From Streptomyces alboflavus (GTDB lineage Bacteria; Actinomycetota; Actinomycetes; Streptomycetales; Streptomycetaceae), in the NCBI RefSeq assembly GCF_000716675.1, contig NZ_JNXT01000021.1, positions 1 to 64,000 on the forward strand: a stretch of 64,000 nucleotides of DNA, given 5' to 3'. Position 1 is the first letter of the stretch, and each line of letters starts with the position of its first letter. Under the pieces are notes generated by a model. The model ran no database searches and had not been told where the DNA came from. It saw nothing but the letters and a program-made list of their open reading frames with translations. Shown piece after piece: positions 59,905-64,000 of this stretch. The translations under genes were made by a program, and so were the position numbers.

Positions 59905-60417
59905 ATGCAATTCGGCCGCACCTACGAGGAGTTCGAAGTCGGCGCCGTGTACAAGCACTGGCCCGGCAAGACGGTCACCGAGTACGACGACCACCTCTTC
60001 TGTCTGCTCACCATGAACCATCACCCGCTGCACATGGACAGCAACTACGCGGAGCAGACGACCGACTTCGGCAAGAACGTCGTCGTCGGCAACTACATCT
60101 ACTCGCTGCTGCTCGGCATGTCCGTTCCGGACGTCTCCGGCAAGGCGATCGCGAACCTGGAGGTCGAGTCGCTCAAGCACGTGGCGCCGACGTTCCACGG
60201 GGACACGATCTACGGCGAGACGACCGTCCTGGACAAGACGCCGTCCAAGTCCAAGTCGGACCGCGGCATCGTGTACGTCGAGACCAAGGGCTACAAGCAG
60301 GACGGCACGCTGGTCTGCGTGTTCCGCCGCAAGGTGATGGTCCCCACGGAGACGTACATCAAGGAACGCGGCGGCGAGCAGCCCGGCCGCCCGAACCTGA
60401 AGAGCCAGGAGAACTAG
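59905..60417 (+). CDS. MaoC-like dehydratase, probable mesaconyl-CoA hydratase
   Basis: A 170-residue hot-dog-fold hydratase. The MaoC catalytic segment is LLTMNHHPLHMDSNYAE (Asp and His), with GNYIYSLLLGMSVPDVSGKAIANL as the central helix. Pathway mesaconyl-CoA hydratases are often longer (double hot-dog); a single domain here would act as a dimer. The gene lies five bases after the lyase gene and two before the acyl-CoA dehydrogenase gene, so the assignment to mesaconyl-CoA hydration is by context. Confidence 0.85.
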   Translation: MQFGRTYEEFEVGAVYKHWPGKTVTEYDDHLFCLLTMNHHPLHMDSNYAEQTTDFGKNVVVGNYIYSLLLGMSVPDVSGKAIANLEVESLKHVAPTFHGDTIYGETTVLDKTPSKSKSDRGIVYVETKGYKQDGTLVCVFRRKVMVPTETYIKERGGEQPGRPNLKSQEN

Positions 60418-60419
60418 CC

Positions 60420-61625
60420 ATGACCCGACTCGCCCAGACCGCCGGGCTCACCGACGTCCAGCGGGAAATCCTGTCCACCGTCAGGGAATTCGTCGACAAA
60501 GAGATCATCCCGGTCGCGACGGAGCTGGAACACCGTGACGAGTACCCGCAGGCGATCGTCGACGGCCTCAAGGAGTTGGGCCTGTTCGGCCTGATGATTC
60601 CGGAGGAGTACGGGGGCCTCGGCGAGTCGCTGCTCACCTACGCGCTGTGCGTGGAGGAGATAGCGCGCGGCTGGATGTCGGTGTCCGGCATCATCAACAC
60701 CCACTTCATCGTGGCGTACATGCTCAAGCAGCACGGCACCCAGGAGCAGAAGGACCACTTCCTGCCACGGATGGCGACGGGCGAGGTGCGGGGCGCGTTC
60801 TCGATGTCGGAGCCGGGTCTCGGCTCGGACGTGTCGGCGATCACGTCGAAGGCGGTCAGGGACGGCGACAACTACGTCCTGAACGGTCAGAAGATGTGGC
60901 TGACCAACGGGGGCTCGTCAACGCTGGTCGCCGTACTCGTCAGAAGTGACGAAGGACACCCTGAGGGTACGGCCCCCCACAAGTCGATGACGACCTTCCT
61001 GGTGGAGAAGGAACCGGGCTTCGGTGAGGTCCGTCCGGGCCTCACCATCCCCGGGAAGATCGACAAGATGGGTTACAAGGGTGTCGACACCACCGAACTG
61101 ATCATGGATGGCCTGCGCATTCCGGCCAATCGCGTGCTCGGCGGACAGACCGGGCGAGGCTTTTACCAAATGATGGACGGGGTCGAGGTCGGCCGCGTGA
61201 ATGTGGCCGCGCGTGGTTGCGGGGTCGCGCAGCGTGCCTTCGAGCTGGGTGTCTCCTATGCCCAGCAACGTCACACTTTCGGAAAGCCGATCGCCCAGCA
61301 CCAGGCGATTCAGTTCAAGCTGGCCGAGATGGCTACCAAGGTCGAGGCCGCCCATGCGATGATGGTGAACGCAGCACGCAAAAAGGACTCCGGGGAGCGA
61401 AACGACCTCGAAGCCGGAATGGCGAAGTATCTGGCGTCCGAATACTGCAAGGAAGTCGTAGAGGACGCGTTCAGGATTCACGGTGGCTACGGCTTCTCGA
61501 AGGAGTACGAGATCGAGCGTCTCTACCGTGAGGCACCGATGTTGCTCATCGGTGAAGGTACCGCCGAGATCCAGAAAATGATCATTGGCCGACGACTCCT
61601 CGAAGAGTATCGATTCCAGGGATAA
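60420..61625 (+). CDS. acyl-CoA dehydrogenase, probable methylsuccinyl-CoA dehydrogenase
   Basis: A 401-residue flavin acyl-CoA dehydrogenase: MSEPGLGSDVSA (CoA/FAD-binding), WLTNGG, RMNV-like QRHTFGKPIAQHQAIQFKLA, and GEGTAEIQKMIIGRRLL with the base region. By context it would oxidise methylsuccinyl-CoA to mesaconyl-CoA, the pathway step between the Ecm and hydratase reactions. True pathway Mcd proteins are longer (about 550 residues), so this could also be a general short-chain enzyme. From about 60,920 on, codons become clearly less GC-biased at the third base. Confidence 0.85.
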   Translation: MTRLAQTAGLTDVQREILSTVREFVDKEIIPVATELEHRDEYPQAIVDGLKELGLFGLMIPEEYGGLGESLLTYALCVEEIARGWMSVSGIINTHFIVAYMLKQHGTQEQKDHFLPRMATGEVRGAFSMSEPGLGSDVSAITSKAVRDGDNYVLNGQKMWLTNGGSSTLVAVLVRSDEGHPEGTAPHKSMTTFLVEKEPGFGEVRPGLTIPGKIDKMGYKGVDTTELIMDGLRIPANRVLGGQTGRGFYQMMDGVEVGRVNVAARGCGVAQRAFELGVSYAQQRHTFGKPIAQHQAIQFKLAEMATKVEAAHAMMVNAARKKDSGERNDLEAGMAKYLASEYCKEVVEDAFRIHGGYGFSKEYEIERLYREAPMLLIGEGTAEIQKMIIGRRLLEEYRFQG

Positions 61626-61807
61626 ATGTCCGACTTGGGGTGATTCCTTCGAGATTTATTCGAGAAGAAGATCACACCCTGTCAGCACGCTCCGGCGGCC
61701 GACTCGGCTTCCTGGCTTGCCCAGTTGTGGCTCGCAACCGATACGATCCCGGGAAAGCCGCCGTCCCCCCGTATGCAGTGCGGCATCATCCGCTACGAAG
61801 GTCATCC
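61626..61807. other. AT-richer intergenic stretch before psd
   Basis: A 182-base gap with lower GC than its surroundings in its first half (gagatttattcgagaagaag at about 61651-61670). It continues the AT-richer trend of the 3' part of the acyl-CoA dehydrogenase gene. It should hold the psd promoter; I cannot place it. Confidence 0.5.
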
Positions 61808-62464
61808 ATGCCCCACAGCCAAACCTCTGCACCTCGCGACAGCCTGGCCGGCGTACGCCTCGCGCGCGGAGCATCGCCGTGGCTCCTCCCGACCGTCGCC
61901 ACCGCGGCACTCAGCCTGGCCAAGGCTCGCCGCTCCAAGGGCGCGGCGGCGGTCGCCGTACCCGCGACCGCCCTCGCGGCCGGAATGCTGTGGTTCTTCC
62001 GCGACCCCGAGCGTGAGATCACCCAGGGCCGGGTGATCTCCCCGGCCGACGGTGTGGTGCAGAGCATCATGCCGTGGAAGGACGGACGCACCCGCGTCGC
62101 GATCTTCATGAGTCCGTTGAACGTCCATGTCAACCGCGCGCCCCTCGCGGGCACGGTGACCTCCGTGGAGCACATCCCCGGCGGGTTCGTCCCGGCGTTC
62201 AACAAGGAGAGCGAGAACAACGAGCGCGTTGTCTGGCACTTCGACACCGAGCTCGGCGACATCGAGATGATCCAGATCGCGGGCGCGGTCGCGCGCCGCA
62301 TCGTGCCGTACGTGCCGCAGGGCACGAAGGTGGAGCAGGGCGAGCGGATCGGCCTGATCCGCTTCGGCTCGCGCGTCGACATCTACCTGCCCGAGGGCGT
62401 CGAGGTGGATGTCGAAGTGGGTCAGAAGACCGTGGCTGGGGTGACTCGCATTGACCGTGACTGA
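61808..62464 (+). CDS. psd: phosphatidylserine decarboxylase (archaeal/short type)
   Basis: A 218-residue proenzyme of the short phosphatidylserine decarboxylase type. The self-cleavage serine is in GLIRFGSRVDIYLP (around residue 193-197), the site where the pyruvoyl group forms; other motifs are FFRDPERE, SPADGVV and IFMSPLNVHVNRAPL. A hydrophobic N-terminal region (about 25-65) anchors it to the membrane. It makes phosphatidylethanolamine. The end overlaps the pssA start by 14 bases, so the two consecutive enzymes are translated together. Confidence 0.93.
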   Translation: MPHSQTSAPRDSLAGVRLARGASPWLLPTVATAALSLAKARRSKGAAAVAVPATALAAGMLWFFRDPEREITQGRVISPADGVVQSIMPWKDGRTRVAIFMSPLNVHVNRAPLAGTVTSVEHIPGGFVPAFNKESENNERVVWHFDTELGDIEMIQIAGAVARRIVPYVPQGTKVEQGERIGLIRFGSRVDIYLPEGVEVDVEVGQKTVAGVTRIDRD

Positions 62465-63302
62465 TTCGGAGACACCCGCGGGCTGGGTGCCCGAGGCCAC
62501 TGAGGACGACGCGGACGAGGAGATGCCTCTCTCACTGCGCCTCTCGATAGCGGACACCCTCACGCTCGGCAACGCCACGTGCGGCTTCATGGCGGTGTAC
62601 TTCACCACCACCGGCATCCTCATCCCGCACCTGTCGGGCGACGAGTCGGGCATGGCCCGCAACAGCGCCGCCACCGCGGTGATCCTGATGCTGTGCGCGG
62701 CGGTCTTCGACCTCTTCGACGGCCTCGTGGCCCGCAAGCTGCGGTCGTCGCCGATGGGCGCGGAGCTGGACAACCTCTCCGACCTGATCAGCTTCGGGCT
62801 CGCGCCCGCGTACTTCGTGCTCGTGTACGGCATGGTGGCCAGGGACGCGCACGAGCGGGTCGCCGCGGTGGGCGCGATCGTGGTGCTCCTGGCGGTGGTG
62901 CTGCGGCTTGCGAGATTCTCCTGCGTGACGCTGCCGGACGGCACGTTCCAGGGCATGCCCTCGCCCTTCGGGGCGCTGACGGTGGTCTCGATCGTGCTCC
63001 TGGAGCTGCCCTTCGTGGCCACGCTCCTCGCGATCATCGGCACGGCCTGGCTGATGGTGAGCCGGGTCGAGTACCCGAAGCCGCGGGGACCGCTCGCGGT
63101 CGCGATGCTCGCCTGGATCGTCTCCGCGATGGGGCTGCTGGCCGCCTGGGCCTTCGACGCGCCCGGTGGGCAGCTGCTGCTCCAGACGGGGTGCGCGCTG
63201 CAGCTCGTCCTCGGCGCGGTGATTCCGCTGTTCGCCACGGCCCGCCGGGTGAACAACTTCCGGGACAACCGGCGTGAGGCCCGGGCGACGCAGTTGCCGT
63301 AG
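62451..63302 (+). CDS. pssA: CDP-diacylglycerol-serine O-phosphatidyltransferase
   Basis: A 283-residue CDP-alcohol phosphatidyltransferase. The signature D-x2-D-G-x2-A-R-x8-G-x3-D-x3-D is complete in FDLFDGLVARKLRSSPMGAE plus LDNLSD. A soluble ~30-residue acidic leader precedes about six membrane helices. It makes phosphatidylserine, the substrate of Psd. The frame begins at TTG 62451 with GTG 62457 as the other possible start, both inside the psd gene; TTG is supported by the GGGG upstream only weakly. A strong terminator follows. Confidence 0.92.
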   Translation: MTVTDSETPAGWVPEATEDDADEEMPLSLRLSIADTLTLGNATCGFMAVYFTTTGILIPHLSGDESGMARNSAATAVILMLCAAVFDLFDGLVARKLRSSPMGAELDNLSDLISFGLAPAYFVLVYGMVARDAHERVAAVGAIVVLLAVVLRLARFSCVTLPDGTFQGMPSPFGALTVVSIVLLELPFVATLLAIIGTAWLMVSRVEYPKPRGPLAVAMLAWIVSAMGLLAAWAFDAPGGQLLLQTGCALQLVLGAVIPLFATARRVNNFRDNRREARATQLP

Positions 63303-63320
63303 CGGCGCTTGTACGTAGCT

Positions 63321-63356
63321 CTGAGGGGCCCGAACCAGACGGTTCGGGCCCCTCAG
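63321..63356. terminator. bidirectional 16-bp hairpin terminator
   Basis: ctgaggggcccgaacc (63321-63336) and ggttcgggcccctcag (63341-63356) pair perfectly around agac. It sits between the convergent pssA and glycerate kinase genes. Confidence 0.9.
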
Positions 63357-63406
63357 CCGTTTCTGCCCCGGGGTGGGCACAGAGTGGAAGGCAGGGCAGG
63401 CCAGGC

Positions 63407-64000
63407 TCAGGTCAGGAAGTCCGTGGCGATCTTGGCCGAGAGGCGCTCCAGGAGGGGCCCCGCCTCGGCCACGCAGCGGGCCACGTCGGGCTCGATGTCG
63501 GTGAGGGCATAGGCCCGGCGGATCCCGGCGGTGCCGAGGGCCGTCGGGGCCAGCGCGAGCCGCCCGCAGACGGCGACGACGTCGATCCCGGCGGCCCGGG
63601 CCGCCGCCGCCACCCCGGCCGGAGCCTTCCCGTGCAGGGTCTGCTCGTCGAGCGACCCCTCCCCCGTGATGACGAGCGTCGCCCCCGCCAGCGCGGGCGC
63701 GAAGCCGAGGACGTCCAGCATGACGTCGATGCCCGGCCGGAACGACGCCCCGAGTCCGACCAGCGCGCCGAAGCCGATGCCGCCCGCCGCGCCGGCGCCA
63801 GGCGCGTCCGCGTGCTCCAGGGCCCGCGGCCCCTCGTCCCGCGCCAGGACCCGCGCGAAGTGCGCGAGGGCGGCGTCCAGGGCGGCGACGTCGTCCGGCG
63901 TGGCGCCCTTCTGCGGCCCGTACACCGCCGGTGCGCCCTTGGGGCCCGTCAGCGGGTTGTCGACGTCACTGGCGAGCACGATGTCGACGTCCGCGAGCCG
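63407..64000 (-). CDS. glycerate kinase, C-terminal part (cut by the window edge)
   Basis: The C-terminal 197 residues of a glycerate kinase (GK1, GlxK/GarK type). The reading frame is open to the window edge. Visible motifs are DVDNPLTGPKGAPAVYGPQKGAT, GAGAAGGIGFG, and LVITGEGSLDEQTLHGKAP, which are strongly conserved in this family. The enzyme phosphorylates D-glycerate. Glyoxylate from the malyl-CoA lyase step could feed such an enzyme after reduction, but a strong terminator and opposite strand separate them. Confidence 0.9.
   Translation of the reverse strand, partial: RLADVDIVLASDVDNPLTGPKGAPAVYGPQKGATPDDVAALDAALAHFARVLARDEGPRALEHADAPGAGAAGGIGFGALVGLGASFRPGIDVMLDVLGFAPALAGATLVITGEGSLDEQTLHGKAPAGVAAAARAAGIDVVAVCGRLALAPTALGTAGIRRAYALTDIEPDVARCVAEAGPLLERLSAKIATDFLT

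Overview
The window is chromosomal DNA of a Streptomyces or a very close relative. GC is high throughout, third codon positions are almost all G or C, and GTG and occasional TTG starts are common. The gene content also fits: an actinobacterial gas vesicle cluster in the order gvpO-A-F-G-Y-Z-J-L-S-K, a SigB/F/G-type sigma factor, SpoIIE-type phosphatases, Slp/Tap-type secreted aminopeptidases, a mycothiol-isomerase-like DinB protein and a ccr-led ethylmalonyl-CoA pathway operon. I found no rRNA, tRNA, CRISPR array, insertion sequence or prophage. It reads as about 61 protein genes with small intergenic control regions.

Layout. (1) 85-5620: a resolvase-like remnant, a metallo-beta-lactamase (MBL)/DedA pair, a second MBL protein coupled to an aminotransferase-fold protein that contains no lysine, and a low-complexity exported protein. 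(2) 5698-15930: signalling and stress genes (GAF-ANTAR, PAS-GAF, sigma factor, CBS pair, AraC), an ABC-F ATPase, a PAP2-diacylglycerol-kinase fusion and a methyltransferase. (3) 15996-22920: ten gas vesicle genes in one tightly overlapping minus-strand run, preceded by an NDH-2-like flavoprotein. (4) 23068-30148: enzymes and small membrane proteins, including an enolase-superfamily protein and an arginase-fold protein that have both lost expected metal or catalytic residues. (5) 30348-35601: a four-peptidase operon (D-aminopeptidase, M20, S9, LD-carboxypeptidase) that looks built for peptide or wall-peptide recycling. (6) 35901-39951: two small secreted proteins facing each other across a 73-nt perfect palindrome, then a TetR gene flanked by two copies of one operator-like palindrome, divergent from an exported agmatine-deiminase-like lipoprotein. 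(7) 40022-51966: methyltransferase, PAS-GAF-SpoIIE-HATPase regulator, a transporter fused to three carboxypeptidase-regulatory repeats, a radical SAM protein under a LexA-type SOS box, a secreted aminopeptidase, RidA, and a TetR/SRPBCC pair with its operator. (8) 52348-61625: fatty-acyl/C2 metabolism: a duplicated hydroxyacyl-CoA dehydrogenase, a TetR, then ccr, ecm, a beta-methylmalyl-CoA lyase, mesaconyl-CoA hydratase and acyl-CoA dehydrogenase, which together make the core of the ethylmalonyl-CoA pathway. (9) 61808-64000: psd and pssA (phosphatidylethanolamine synthesis), a strong bidirectional terminator, and the end of a glycerate kinase that runs off the window.

The best candidates for something new are the lysine-free aminotransferase-fold protein coupled to an MBL enzyme, the SOS-box-controlled radical SAM gene, the exported agmatine-deiminase/TetR locus with twin operators, and the small secreted protein whose signal peptide is intact but has no standard start codon. 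Function calls come from motifs read by eye; no database search was run.
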